Below are positions 43,672-52,603 of a stretch of DNA of 64,000 nt, piece by piece. The notes beneath the pieces were generated by a model, which was not told the DNA's origin, searched no databases, and was given only the letters and a program-made list of their open reading frames with translations. Positions within the stretch are counted from its first letter, which is position 1. Every line of letters starts with the position of its first letter. The stretch comes from Flavobacteriales bacterium (GTDB lineage Bacteria > Bacteroidota > Bacteroidia > Flavobacteriales_D > Crocinitomicaceae): contig CANGJM010000005.1 of the NCBI GenBank assembly GCA_947454525.1, positions 62,001 through 126,000 of the forward strand, read 5' to 3'. The position numbers were made by a program, and so were the translations under genes.

Positions 43672-45876
43672 ATGGAGTCCGAAATACATATTGAAAATCA
43701 AATTGACCTGAACAGCGCCTTGCGCCATTATTTTGGTTTCGATCAATTTAAAGGAGAACAAGAAGCAATCATACGAAACGTACTAAATGGCAAAAATACC
43801 TTTGTCATTATGCCAACGGGTGGTGGAAAATCCATGTGCTACCAATTGCCTTCGCTTTTGATGAATGGAACCGCCATTATTGTTTCTCCATTAATTGCCT
43901 TGATGAAAAATCAAGTGGATGCCATTCGCGGATTTAGTGAAAACGAAAACGTTGCGCATTTCTTGAATTCTTCTTTGTCAAAAGGAGAGATTCAGCAAGT
44001 TCGCAAGGATATTCAGTCAGGGAATACTAAAATGCTCTTTGTAGCACCGGAATCCCTAACGAAAAAGGAAAACATTGATTTCTTGACGACTGTTGAGATT
44101 TCGTTTTTCGCTATTGATGAAGCGCATTGTATTTCTGAGTGGGGACATGACTTCCGTCCAGAATACCGCAGACTCCGCGAAATTTTTCAAAAAATATCGA
44201 ATGTTCCGGTCATTGCGTTAACAGCAACGGCAACACCGAAGGTACAATACGACATTCAAAAGAACTTAAATATGTTGGACGCGGACGTCTTTAAGTCCTC
44301 GTTTAACCGAGATAACCTCTACTACGAGATTCGTCCAAAACGCGACGTGGAAAAGGAAATCATCCGATACATTAAAAACCACCAAGGTGAAAGCGGAATC
44401 ATCTATTGCTTGAGCCGTAAGAAAGTGGAAGAGATTGCCGAATTACTTCAGGTGAATGGAATCAATGCCTTGCCGTATCACGCAGGACTCGACGCCGGAT
44501 CGCGAGCGAGACACCAAGACATGTTCTTAATGGAAGATGTGGAGGTAATTGTGGCAACCATTGCCTTTGGGATGGGAATCGATAAACCAGATGTTCGTTA
44601 TGTCATTCATCACGACATTCCGAAGTCACTCGAAAGTTATTACCAAGAAACGGGAAGAGCAGGTCGAGATGGTGGAATCGGTGAGTGTGTGGCGTTTTAC
44701 AGTTACAAGGACATCGAAAAACTCGAGAAGTTCTTACAAGGAAAAGCTATTACAGAGCAAGAGATTGGACGACAATTGTTACATGAAATTGTTTCTTACG
44801 CGGAAACATCTGTTTGTCGTCGTAAATTTATTTTGCACTATTTCGGAGAGACTTTCGAGGAGAAAAGATGCAACGAACAATGTGACAACTGCCGTAATCC
44901 AAGAGAACGCACGGAAGGAATGAACTATGTCGAAATGTTGCTGAATGCAATTGTTTTGATGGACGAAACCCAGAAAGCGAAGCATTATTGCGCGTATTTG
45001 TCCGGACACGTGACGGCGGATATTAAGGCATACAAACAAGACCAATTTCCGACTTTTGGAATTGGAAAAGAGAAAGACGAGCATTTTTGGAATGCAGTTA
45101 TTCGTCAAACAGGTGTTGGTGGACTCGTGTACAAAGACGTGGAAACGTTTGGTACCTTGAAATTGACAGACGCAGGTAGAGCTTTCCTCAAAAAACCGGT
45201 TTCGTTCATGCTCATTAAGCAACACGATTTTTCCGGAACAGACGACGATGATTCCATTGTACAAGCTGGAGGTAAAGGTGGTGCTTTTGATGAGGTATTG
45301 TACAACTCACTGATCGATTTACGCAAAACCTTGTCGAAACAATTGAGCGTTCCTCCGTTTGTGATTTTCCAAGAACCTTCCTTACGTGATATGTGTTTGC
45401 AGTATCCAATTACAATGGATGAGTTGACAAATATCCAAGGAGTGGGAACAGGGAAAGCACAGCGTTACGGTGAACCATTTGTGGATTTAATTGCTCATTA
45501 CGTGGAGAGTAACGACATCGAACGTCCACAGGACATGGTCGTGAAAACCTTGGTCAACAAATCGGTGCTAAAAGTTCAATTGATTCAAAACATCGACCGT
45601 AAATTACCACTGGAAGACATCGCTAAGGCTCAAGGGAAATCCTTTGAGGAAATTTTGGATGAAATGGAGTCCATTGTGAATTCCGGAACGAAAGTGAACA
45701 TTAATTACTACATCAATACCATTTTGGATAACGAAAATCAAGAAGAAATCTTCGATTATTTCTCTGAGGCTGAAACGGATGATTTAGTGGAAGCGTACCA
45801 CGAGTTTGACGGATTATACACAGAAGAAGAGCTGCGTTTAATGCGCATTAAATTCATGAGTGAAGTCGCAAACTAA
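43672..45876 (+). CDS. recQ: ATP-dependent DNA helicase RecQ
   Basis: 734 residues. RecQ helicase core: motif 0 HYFGFDQFKGEQEAI, Walker A PTGGGKS (Lys53), DEAHCISEWGHDFRPEYRRL, and motif VI YYQETGRAGRDGG. The zinc-binding RQC region follows (CRRKFILHYFGE...CNEQCDNC), then a winged helix and an HRDC domain (YNSLIDLRKTLSKQLSVPPFVIFQEPSLRDMC). A C-terminal extension of about 110 residues follows HRDC with a helical, wHTH-like look (KLPLEDIAKAQGKSFEEILDEMES). It unwinds DNA at stalled forks and in recombination. Confidence 0.96.
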   Translation: MESEIHIENQIDLNSALRHYFGFDQFKGEQEAIIRNVLNGKNTFVIMPTGGGKSMCYQLPSLLMNGTAIIVSPLIALMKNQVDAIRGFSENENVAHFLNSSLSKGEIQQVRKDIQSGNTKMLFVAPESLTKKENIDFLTTVEISFFAIDEAHCISEWGHDFRPEYRRLREIFQKISNVPVIALTATATPKVQYDIQKNLNMLDADVFKSSFNRDNLYYEIRPKRDVEKEIIRYIKNHQGESGIIYCLSRKKVEEIAELLQVNGINALPYHAGLDAGSRARHQDMFLMEDVEVIVATIAFGMGIDKPDVRYVIHHDIPKSLESYYQETGRAGRDGGIGECVAFYSYKDIEKLEKFLQGKAITEQEIGRQLLHEIVSYAETSVCRRKFILHYFGETFEEKRCNEQCDNCRNPRERTEGMNYVEMLLNAIVLMDETQKAKHYCAYLSGHVTADIKAYKQDQFPTFGIGKEKDEHFWNAVIRQTGVGGLVYKDVETFGTLKLTDAGRAFLKKPVSFMLIKQHDFSGTDDDDSIVQAGGKGGAFDEVLYNSLIDLRKTLSKQLSVPPFVIFQEPSLRDMCLQYPITMDELTNIQGVGTGKAQRYGEPFVDLIAHYVESNDIERPQDMVVKTLVNKSVLKVQLIQNIDRKLPLEDIAKAQGKSFEEILDEMESIVNSGTKVNINYYINTILDNENQEEIFDYFSEAETDDLVEAYHEFDGLYTEEELRLMRIKFMSEVAN

Positions 45877-45897
45877 TTCCTAGTAAAAAAACAACGT

Positions 45898-47850
45898 TTA
45901 TTTCGTTTCCTTAATCAAGGCTTCAACAGACTTTCTGGAGACTGCGTGATACTGATTTTTCGACTGATTGAAAATCGAAATCGCCATTGGACGACTGTCT
46001 TTATTCAAAAGAAGTGCTTCGTAAATCGGCATCAAATATTTTCTGCGTCCAACTTTATTCAAGAATGCAGTGATTTGCGCTTTGTTGCTAGAAGTGTAGC
46101 CGCAATTCGCACTGAGAATAAACCATTCAGTCAATAATTCACTATTTCCACTGAAGGAGAAACGCAAATAACGGTCAATTTCCCTCATTTTTGCTTGCGG
46201 GAGATTTCTAGGTAGACGGCGGATAAACGTTTGCCACTCTTGAACAATGTGGTCTTGGAACTTAATTTGCGTAACGGTTTTAATCTTTTTTCTGCGCTTG
46301 CCTATTTTCTTCCATTTGTAGGTGATTTTCGGAGCAAAACTTACTTTGTTATGCGTGAAATCATCTGCTAACTTCTCCATTTGATCCAAACGCGTGGAAT
46401 GCAACTGCAAACAATTGTCTGGGAGTCCCTCGGTATAAATCCACGATTGGTAATCGAAATCCTTGTGTCCTTTGTTGAGTAGGTTTTTCTTCAAGAAACT
46501 TACGAATTGCTTCGTGTCGACTGTCTTAAATTGAAAGGTGTTGAAGTACTTTTTCAGGAAGGCGTCAAATGCGGTTCTACCCACTTCATTTTCGAGTGTT
46601 TTCAAGAAAAAAGCGCCTTTTACGTAGGCAATGTCCGTCATTCCATCATCTGGATTTCGTCCCTCTAACGCTAAATGCAATTTACTATCCTCTGGATTCT
46701 CGGAAGCTTTGATTCGCTTTAATTCGTCTTTCAATTCATCGAATTCGATTAAGGCGAGGATGTCGGCTACTTCTTTTCCGTAAATGGATTCCATGATGCG
46801 TTGTTCGAAGTAAACCGTAAATCCTTCGTTCAACCAGAAGTCGTTCCAAGTGCGATTCGTGACTAAATTACCCGACCAAGAGTGTGCTAATTCATGAGCG
46901 ATCACGGAAACTAAACTTTTGTCTCCAGCAAGTAAGGTTGGATTCGCAAAGGTCAACATAGGATTTTCCATTCCACCAAAAGGGAAGGAGTAGGGAAGGA
47001 CAAGAATGTCATATTGTTCCCATTGATAAGGTCCATACAGTTTTTCAGCTGCGTTAATCATTTTCGGAATGGCATCAAATTCATAGGCGCAAGACGGTAG
47101 TAATTCAGGTTCGGAATAGACTCCGCTGTTCTTACTGAACGGATGGTAGGCTAAATCTCCGACAGCTAGCGCAATTAAGTAAGCTGGAATCGGTTTTTTC
47201 ATTTCGAAATGATACTTTCCTTCTTTGTTTTTTTGCGTTGGATTTTTCGCACTCATGACCGCTAAAAGGTCACTTGGAACTTTGACATCTGCACTGTAGG
47301 TAATGCGGTTGCTCGGTGAATCTTGCAAAGGAATCCACGTTCTGGTGAGGATTGCTTGTCCTTGCGTGTACAAAAACGGTTTTGTCTTCGAGCTGGTTAG
47401 GTTCGTGTCTAACCAATCCAACGCGTCCGAACGTTCGGTCGTTTGATAGTAAATATTGACAAATCGGGTATCTTTTTTAATCGGAACCATCAAGGCTTGA
47501 CCAAGAACGGAATCTTTGTCCATCTTATCGATAAACATATCTGCTTCTTCTTCCGATCCCTTTTGACCAATGGTAACCTTTTGAATCATGAGTCCATTGA
47601 TGTCGAATATAGCGGTATCCGCACCCTTGTTGATCATTTCATGTCGTGCAACCCCGTAAATCGTGCGGTTTTCGAAATTCACATCCAATTCTAAATGCAG
47701 GTGTTTGGTCGAAATCTCGGCTAGGTTCGCGTAACTATGCACATCCGCTTTGGTAGATGTTGGCGTTTGTTTTCCTTTTTTCGTGGCGTGCAAAGAATCG
47801 CAGGAAATCAATAGTAGAATAAAGGATACGATATAAAGTAAGTGCTTCAT
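45898..47850 (-). CDS. M1 family zinc aminopeptidase lipoprotein (leukotriene-A4-hydrolase-like)
   Basis: 650 residues with a lipoprotein signal peptide (MKHLLYIVSFILLLISC, Cys17). The M1 fold shows the exopeptidase motif GGMENPML, the zinc site HELAH (His319, Glu320, His323) and, 18 residues on, the third ligand in WLNEGFTVYFEQ (Glu342). The C-terminal region is the armadillo-like domain seen in LTA4 hydrolase relatives. It is probably attached to the outer or inner membrane facing the periplasm and trims peptides. It starts 9 nt after the preceding gene on the same strand. Confidence 0.93.
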   Translation of the reverse strand: MKHLLYIVSFILLLISCDSLHATKKGKQTPTSTKADVHSYANLAEISTKHLHLELDVNFENRTIYGVARHEMINKGADTAIFDINGLMIQKVTIGQKGSEEEADMFIDKMDKDSVLGQALMVPIKKDTRFVNIYYQTTERSDALDWLDTNLTSSKTKPFLYTQGQAILTRTWIPLQDSPSNRITYSADVKVPSDLLAVMSAKNPTQKNKEGKYHFEMKKPIPAYLIALAVGDLAYHPFSKNSGVYSEPELLPSCAYEFDAIPKMINAAEKLYGPYQWEQYDILVLPYSFPFGGMENPMLTFANPTLLAGDKSLVSVIAHELAHSWSGNLVTNRTWNDFWLNEGFTVYFEQRIMESIYGKEVADILALIEFDELKDELKRIKASENPEDSKLHLALEGRNPDDGMTDIAYVKGAFFLKTLENEVGRTAFDAFLKKYFNTFQFKTVDTKQFVSFLKKNLLNKGHKDFDYQSWIYTEGLPDNCLQLHSTRLDQMEKLADDFTHNKVSFAPKITYKWKKIGKRRKKIKTVTQIKFQDHIVQEWQTFIRRLPRNLPQAKMREIDRYLRFSFSGNSELLTEWFILSANCGYTSSNKAQITAFLNKVGRRKYLMPIYEALLLNKDSRPMAISIFNQSKNQYHAVSRKSVEALIKETK

Positions 47851-47859
47851 AGGAGCAAA

Positions 47860-49452
47860 TTAGTTAAAAGAAAGGATTCCAAATCTTTCGAAAGAACCTG
47901 AAATGGAGTACATTAAAATCTCTTTGTTAAACGAATCTAAACGGAATTGTTTCGGCATAACGATTGAATTCAATTCCTTACGGCTTTCCATTACTTCTCG
48001 ATTGATCTCACCAGTGGTCAAATTAATTTTCACCAAGGCAACAGCATTGTTTTTTTTCGATAAATTAAAGCTGAAGTAGTTGTTTTCCGTTTTATTGAAG
48101 ATGCCGGATTCATCGTAGTTTCGTTGATTGTCGTTGAAAATAAAATTCAGTGAACTATCTGATTGAAAGCTACAATAGGAACTGAATTCGCCGTAGTCGT
48201 TGGTAGAAACTTGTGACTTCGGAATGCGTTTTTGCCAAAGTAGTTGTCCTTCTGGGGAAATACGAAAGGCGATAATGTCATCGTAATAATAGTAATTCAC
48301 GGTAGTCGAAAAACTCGATCGACTGTCGTAGGTTGTTCGTTGGTACAGATAAAATTGTTCCATGGAACCAACGATGGATCCATCAGCCATGGTGAAAAAG
48401 TCCCGCATGCGGTAATCGTATAATTGAGGCTGATTAAAGTCCCTTGCGTTTAGGTCATTTGGATTCCCGAGGTTGTTCATGGAATTCGTGTAACGATCTT
48501 GTTGGCGAGTGCTCCACATTTCCTTTACGATTTCCTTTCCAAAGGGGATAAACGCTTCTGAATTGTGTGCATGATCGGTTGGATCGATTTGAATGCTAAA
48601 AATTCCTTCGATTCCGTTTTTATTCCCCGATCCGTAAATTCCAGTCAGCGCGAAGGCTCCGGAGTCATTGGAGGACATCACCAAATCATCGATGCGTTTT
48701 CCTTTGAGGTCGATGGAAAATTCTTTGAGTTCGAGTCCGTTTGCTTTGTACACATGCAAGGCTTTGAAGTTCTCAAAACTGCGCGTAAACATGCGGTCGT
48801 TGGCTTTGTTGTGTTCCGTTAAGCAAATGAAGTAATCACCTGTGTTTGAAATGTGGTGCGCGTTGATGGTGGTCATGTTGCCATCAAAGGGAACGTTGTA
48901 TTCTCCTTCGTTGACAATTTTCAGTGAATCATTGAGAATTTTGTATCCGTAAAAGTCGTTGTTAATTCCTTTGCCTTCTTTTTCCCAAATGACACCAATG
49001 AATTTTCTGTTTATAGAAGAGATAATGGTGAATGCAGGTTTGGCATCGAATTTTGGATTCTCGTATTCTGCTATCAACTTCGTTTCCAATGCGTTCAACT
49101 CTTCATCGTAGAATTGTGCATAAAGCATCATGCTGCTTTTCATACGGTCGGATAAAAAAACCAAGGTTCCATTTCCAAAACTAAAGGCATCTACAAAATT
49201 ACAGAGTCCAGTTTCTGTGACAAGCTTTAATTTTTGCTGATTGAAAACCGTTAAATTATCATAGGAAACAAGTCGGTAGGATCCAAAACTACCGCTTCCT
49301 GTCCAGCGAAGTGTGTTGAAGTCTAATTGCTTTTTAGGGAGAATGTCCATCAACAATCCATTCCCTCTTTCCAATGGTCCCCAAGTAATTGGAAAGTTTT
49401 GTGCAACAGCTAGGTTGCAACAGAACAAAAATACAAGGAGGAGTTTCTGCAT
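47860..49452 (-). CDS. Secreted protein of unknown function
   Basis: 530 residues with a signal peptide (MQKLLLVFLFCCNLAVAQ). The mature part is rich in short beta-strand-like repeats with FxVIWEKEGKG, DYFICLTEHNKAND and GSIVGSMEQFYLYQ style blocks, suggesting a beta-propeller, but I do not recognise a named family. There is no T9SS sorting domain at the C-terminus (it ends EILMYSISGSFERFGILSFN), so it is probably periplasmic or held at the outer membrane. It lies 2 nt after purB and 9 nt before the M1 peptidase gene, in one transcriptional direction. Confidence 0.78.
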   Translation of the reverse strand: MQKLLLVFLFCCNLAVAQNFPITWGPLERGNGLLMDILPKKQLDFNTLRWTGSGSFGSYRLVSYDNLTVFNQQKLKLVTETGLCNFVDAFSFGNGTLVFLSDRMKSSMMLYAQFYDEELNALETKLIAEYENPKFDAKPAFTIISSINRKFIGVIWEKEGKGINNDFYGYKILNDSLKIVNEGEYNVPFDGNMTTINAHHISNTGDYFICLTEHNKANDRMFTRSFENFKALHVYKANGLELKEFSIDLKGKRIDDLVMSSNDSGAFALTGIYGSGNKNGIEGIFSIQIDPTDHAHNSEAFIPFGKEIVKEMWSTRQQDRYTNSMNNLGNPNDLNARDFNQPQLYDYRMRDFFTMADGSIVGSMEQFYLYQRTTYDSRSSFSTTVNYYYYDDIIAFRISPEGQLLWQKRIPKSQVSTNDYGEFSSYCSFQSDSSLNFIFNDNQRNYDESGIFNKTENNYFSFNLSKKNNAVALVKINLTTGEINREVMESRKELNSIVMPKQFRLDSFNKEILMYSISGSFERFGILSFN

Positions 49453-49454
49453 CG

Positions 49455-50813
49455 TTATGGTTTCACAAGTTGTATTCCAAGATAGGATTTAGGTGAAATG
49501 TTTTTTAATTCTTCCGTTAAGGTAGGGGAAAGTTTTAGTTCGTCAATGAATTCATGGACACTTTCTTTTGTTACTTGTTCATTTTTACGTGTCAATCCTT
49601 TCAATGCTTCGTAAGGTTTTTCAAATCCTTCACGACGCAAGACCGTTTGAATCGCCTCTGCCACAACTGCCCAGTTTTGGTCGAGGTCCTCATGTAATTT
49701 CGCTTCGTTCAATAATAATTTCCCTAGTCCTTTTAAGCTGGACTGCAACGAAATCAAGCTGTGAGCGATCGGAACTCCAACCACACGAAGAACTGTTGAA
49801 TCCGTTAAGTCGCGTTGTAAGCGAGAAACGGGAAGTTTTGCGGACAAATGTTCGAAAAGAGCGTTTGCAATCCCAATGTTCCCTTCAGAGTTTTCAAAAT
49901 CAATTGGATTCACTTTGTGAGGCATAGCCGATGATCCAATTTCACCCGCTTTGATTTTTTGTTTGAAGTACTCCATCGAAATGTAGGTCCACATGTCGCG
50001 GTTCAAGTCCAAAATGATGGTATTGATGCGTTTCATCACATCAAACAAAGCTGCTAGTTGATCGTAATGTTCAATTTGCGTCGTCGTTTGAGAACGATTT
50101 AACGCTAATTTACCGTTGACAAATTGATTCGCAAAAGCCACCCAGTCGTGCTTAGGAAAAGCCACGTGATGTGCGTTGAAATTTCCAGTAGCACCACCGA
50201 ATTTAGCTGGATAATCTTGCTTCACTAATTGATTTCGTTGAATCGTTAAGCGTTCTGTAAAAACTTGAATCTCTTTTCCCAAACGCGTTGGAGATGCAGG
50301 TTGTCCGTGTGTGCGTGCAAGCATGGGAACATCCTTCCACTCGTTTTGGTAAGTCGTTAACTGCGCAATCAATTCATCCAACATCGGCAAATACACTTCT
50401 TCAATTCCTTGTTTCAAGGAAAGAGGAATGGCAGTGTTGTTAATGTCTTGTGAAGTGAGTCCGAAGTGAATGAACTCCAAGTATTTGTGTAAATTGAGTT
50501 CTTCCATTTTACTTTTCAGGAAGTATTCAACTGCTTTGACGTCGTGATTGGTTGTTTTCTCCGTTTCTTTAATCCACAAAGCGTCGGACTCTGTGAAGTT
50601 TTGATAAATCGACGTTAAAGCCGAAAACGTTTCTTTCGGAAAGTCTGCAAGTGGTTCGATGCCACTTTCCACCAAGGAAATAAAGTATTCCACTTCCACC
50701 AATACACGGTAGCGAATGAGTCCAAATTCGGAGAAATATGGACCTAGTTGACTAGTTTTAGAATGGTATCGTCCGTCAATAGGAGAAATGGCTGAAAGTG
50801 AGTTTAATTCCAT
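49455..50813 (-). CDS. purB: Adenylosuccinate lyase
   Basis: 452 residues from the ATG at 50813 (MELNSLSAISPIDGRYHSKT). An upstream frame start at 50834 lies inside the promoter box and is rejected. Fumarase/aspartase superfamily signature SSAMPHKVNPIDFENSEGN, TSQDINNTAIPLSL and ARTHGQPASPTRLGKE are present. It catalyses two steps of purine synthesis (SAICAR to AICAR, and adenylosuccinate to AMP). The clear TTTG-N20-TATCTTTG promoter upstream makes it the head of the operon with the secreted protein and M1 peptidase genes. Confidence 0.96.
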   Translation of the reverse strand: MELNSLSAISPIDGRYHSKTSQLGPYFSEFGLIRYRVLVEVEYFISLVESGIEPLADFPKETFSALTSIYQNFTESDALWIKETEKTTNHDVKAVEYFLKSKMEELNLHKYLEFIHFGLTSQDINNTAIPLSLKQGIEEVYLPMLDELIAQLTTYQNEWKDVPMLARTHGQPASPTRLGKEIQVFTERLTIQRNQLVKQDYPAKFGGATGNFNAHHVAFPKHDWVAFANQFVNGKLALNRSQTTTQIEHYDQLAALFDVMKRINTIILDLNRDMWTYISMEYFKQKIKAGEIGSSAMPHKVNPIDFENSEGNIGIANALFEHLSAKLPVSRLQRDLTDSTVLRVVGVPIAHSLISLQSSLKGLGKLLLNEAKLHEDLDQNWAVVAEAIQTVLRREGFEKPYEALKGLTRKNEQVTKESVHEFIDELKLSPTLTEELKNISPKSYLGIQLVKP

Positions 50814-50831
50814 GTTTTTTTGAATAAGGGA

Positions 50832-50863
50832 CAAAGATACGATATTGCTGAAAACTACTCAAA
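50832..50863 (-). promoter_or_regulatory. Promoter of purB (best Bacteroidota-type promoter in the window)
   Basis: On the minus strand TTTG (50860-50863), a 20-nt spacer and TATCTTTG (50832-50839) match both consensus elements exactly with ideal spacing. The box ends 18 nt before the purB ATG at 50813. Confidence 0.65.
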
Positions 50864-50926
50864 CTGTACGGGCTAGTTTTATCAATTAAAAGTAGGTCAA
50901 ATGGACATCGGGATTAAAATCCTTGG

Positions 50927-50934
50927 TATTTTTG
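50927..50934 (+). promoter_or_regulatory. Putative -7 promoter box of ctaA
   Basis: TATTTTTG, a perfect TANNTTTG, ends 4 nt before the ctaA ATG at 50939. No TTTG at the usual -33 distance. This is the same box-to-ATG distance as at lpxD and hemN. Confidence 0.4.
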
Positions 50935-50938
50935 TTCC

Positions 50939-51958
50939 ATGGAATTTTCAAAACGGTTTATTCGATTTAATTGGTTGGTGATCATCCTCATCTACTTGAT
51001 TGTAGTGGCGGGAAGTTTGGTCCGAATTACGGGTAGTGGAATGGGTTGTCCGGATTGGCCGAAGTGCTTTGGTGCTTGGATTCCACCGACAGAACTATCG
51101 GAACTTCCGGCGGATTACCGCGAAGCCTTTTTGTTGAAACGCGAGAAAAAAGTGGAGAAATTCTGTCGCTTTTTGAACGCAATCGGCATGAAAGAAACAG
51201 CCGAGCGCATTCAGTCTGATCCCACCGTTTATGTGGAGGAAGCGTTTAATGCACGAAAAACCTGGACAGAATACCTCAATCGTTTGGTTGGATTTGCGGC
51301 TGGAAATGCGATGCTGATTGCCTTCGTGTGGATGCTGGTCGTTTACCGCAAACGCAAGTTTGTCTTGTTGATGTTGTTGAACCTTATCCTGATGGGCATC
51401 GAAGGTTGGTTTGGATCGATTGTTGTCGCAACGAATTTAGTCCCTTGGACCATCACCGTTCACTTGTTTCTTGCATTAGTTATCATTGGCCTACAATTGT
51501 ATTTACTGTATTCCATGAGTGCAAGTGGTAAGGAAAAAATCTCGTTAGCGAAACCCATCCGTTGGACTTTACTCGTGATTTTGGCGATTACTTTTTATCA
51601 GATGTTTCTTGGTACGCAAGTGCGTGAAGCGATTGATGCGCTCGTGAAACAAGGATTCACGCGTGAACAATGGATTGAGCGCATCGGAATGGATTTCTTC
51701 ATTCACCGCAGCTTCTCGTGGCTTGTGCTGATCTTGTTGGGATGGATGTTTTGGAAGAATGAAAAAGGCATCAAATACATGAAAATCCGTTGGGCAACTG
51801 GATTGCTGGCACTGGAATTAATCACGGGTGTTTTGTTGGCGTATGCAGACATGCCGGGATTGGTTCAAACCAGTCATTTGATTTTTGCCAGTGTCCTTTT
51901 TGGACTTCTGCTCTTCGCAAGTTTTGAGAGTAAGCAAGAAGTTTCCTCTTCCAATTAA
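50939..51958 (+). CDS. ctaA: COX15/CtaA family haem A synthase
   Basis: 339 residues with about eight membrane helices. The start NWLVIILIYLIVVAGSLVRITGSGMGCPDWPKCFG carries the paired cysteine region, followed by EYLNRLVGFAAG and HLFLALVIIGLQLY, then the second four-helix half with TFYQMFLGTQVREAID, HRSFSWLVLILLGW and QTSHLIFASVLFG, giving the haem-ligand histidines. It converts haem O to haem A for aa3-type oxidases, so the cell has an aa3 enzyme besides the cbb3 oxidase encoded at 17-27 kb. It is divergent from purB. Confidence 0.95.
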   Translation: MEFSKRFIRFNWLVIILIYLIVVAGSLVRITGSGMGCPDWPKCFGAWIPPTELSELPADYREAFLLKREKKVEKFCRFLNAIGMKETAERIQSDPTVYVEEAFNARKTWTEYLNRLVGFAAGNAMLIAFVWMLVVYRKRKFVLLMLLNLILMGIEGWFGSIVVATNLVPWTITVHLFLALVIIGLQLYLLYSMSASGKEKISLAKPIRWTLLVILAITFYQMFLGTQVREAIDALVKQGFTREQWIERIGMDFFIHRSFSWLVLILLGWMFWKNEKGIKYMKIRWATGLLALELITGVLLAYADMPGLVQTSHLIFASVLFGLLLFASFESKQEVSSSN

Positions 51959-52042
51959 GAAATATTATTAAAAGTCCACCCAATAATTTGACGTAAATAC
52001 GTTACCTTTCTGAGTGCCATAAAATCATGGTTGAGTGAAAGA

Positions 52043-52603
52043 ATGAGTGAAACAGTCATTGGGAAATTACAGTTGGATCGATCCTTCGTGGGACGTATTC
52101 AAAAGGGGGACGAAGCAAGCGTCCTTGCCTTGTACGACGCATGTTTTTCTCCGTTGATGAATGTCGTAGTTCGATATAAAAACAACCGAGAAGACCAGGT
52201 TTCCTTAATTAATAACGCCTTTTTGAAAGCAGTGAAAAACATTGCACAGTTTCATTTGGGAACTTCCTTTGTTTCATGGATAAAAGTGATTTTACACAAC
52301 GAAATCATCGATGATTTTAGAAAAAACAAGCGTCATTATGCCACTATTCAACTCCAAGAACAAAAAGAAATAAGCGAAGAGGCACACTTTGACGAAAACT
52401 ACGATTTCTCGGTGGAAAAAATCAAGGTAACTGCCGTTTTATCGAAGTTACCTCCAGCAACGAGAACGGTTTTTAATCTTTTTTTGTGGGATGATTTTAG
52501 TCCAAGTGAAATTGCAAGTGAATTAGGAATTTCCATTGACACTGTTCGCTGGCACATCAAAATGGCCCGAAAACTTATCCGTCATCAAATCGAAAAGTCA
52601 TGA
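52043..52603 (+). CDS. ECF sigma factor (paralogue of the one at 56157)
   Basis: 186 residues from the ATG at 52043. A TTG 12 nt upstream is in frame but less likely. Region 2 (DEASVLALYDACFSPLMNVVVRYKNN, LINNAFLKAVKNI, FVSWIKVILHNEIIDDFRKNK) and region 4 (LPPATRTVFNLFLWDDFSPSEIASELGISIDTVRWHIKMARKLI) are clear. INNAF, IIDDFR and RWHIKMARK are shared with the sigma factor at 56157, so the two are recent paralogues. It overlaps the next gene by 4 nt (ATGA). Confidence 0.92.
   Translation: MSETVIGKLQLDRSFVGRIQKGDEASVLALYDACFSPLMNVVVRYKNNREDQVSLINNAFLKAVKNIAQFHLGTSFVSWIKVILHNEIIDDFRKNKRHYATIQLQEQKEISEEAHFDENYDFSVEKIKVTAVLSKLPPATRTVFNLFLWDDFSPSEIASELGISIDTVRWHIKMARKLIRHQIEKS

Noticed and set aside
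45105..45409. Open frames opposite recQ and other genes (for example opposite uvrA and ccoNO)
   Set aside because: They lie wholly inside well-supported genes, have no start signals and code for protein with no domain-like composition. They are shadows of the codon bias on the other strand.
50814..50834. An upstream start for purB at 50834
   Set aside because: That codon overlaps the -7 box of an excellent promoter, and the family usually starts close to the ATG at 50813.
52003..52010. A promoter for the sigma factor at 52043 (TACCTTTC with TTTG at 51987-51990)
   Set aside because: The spacer is only 12 nt and the -7 box has a mismatch, so it is below what I would report as a feature.
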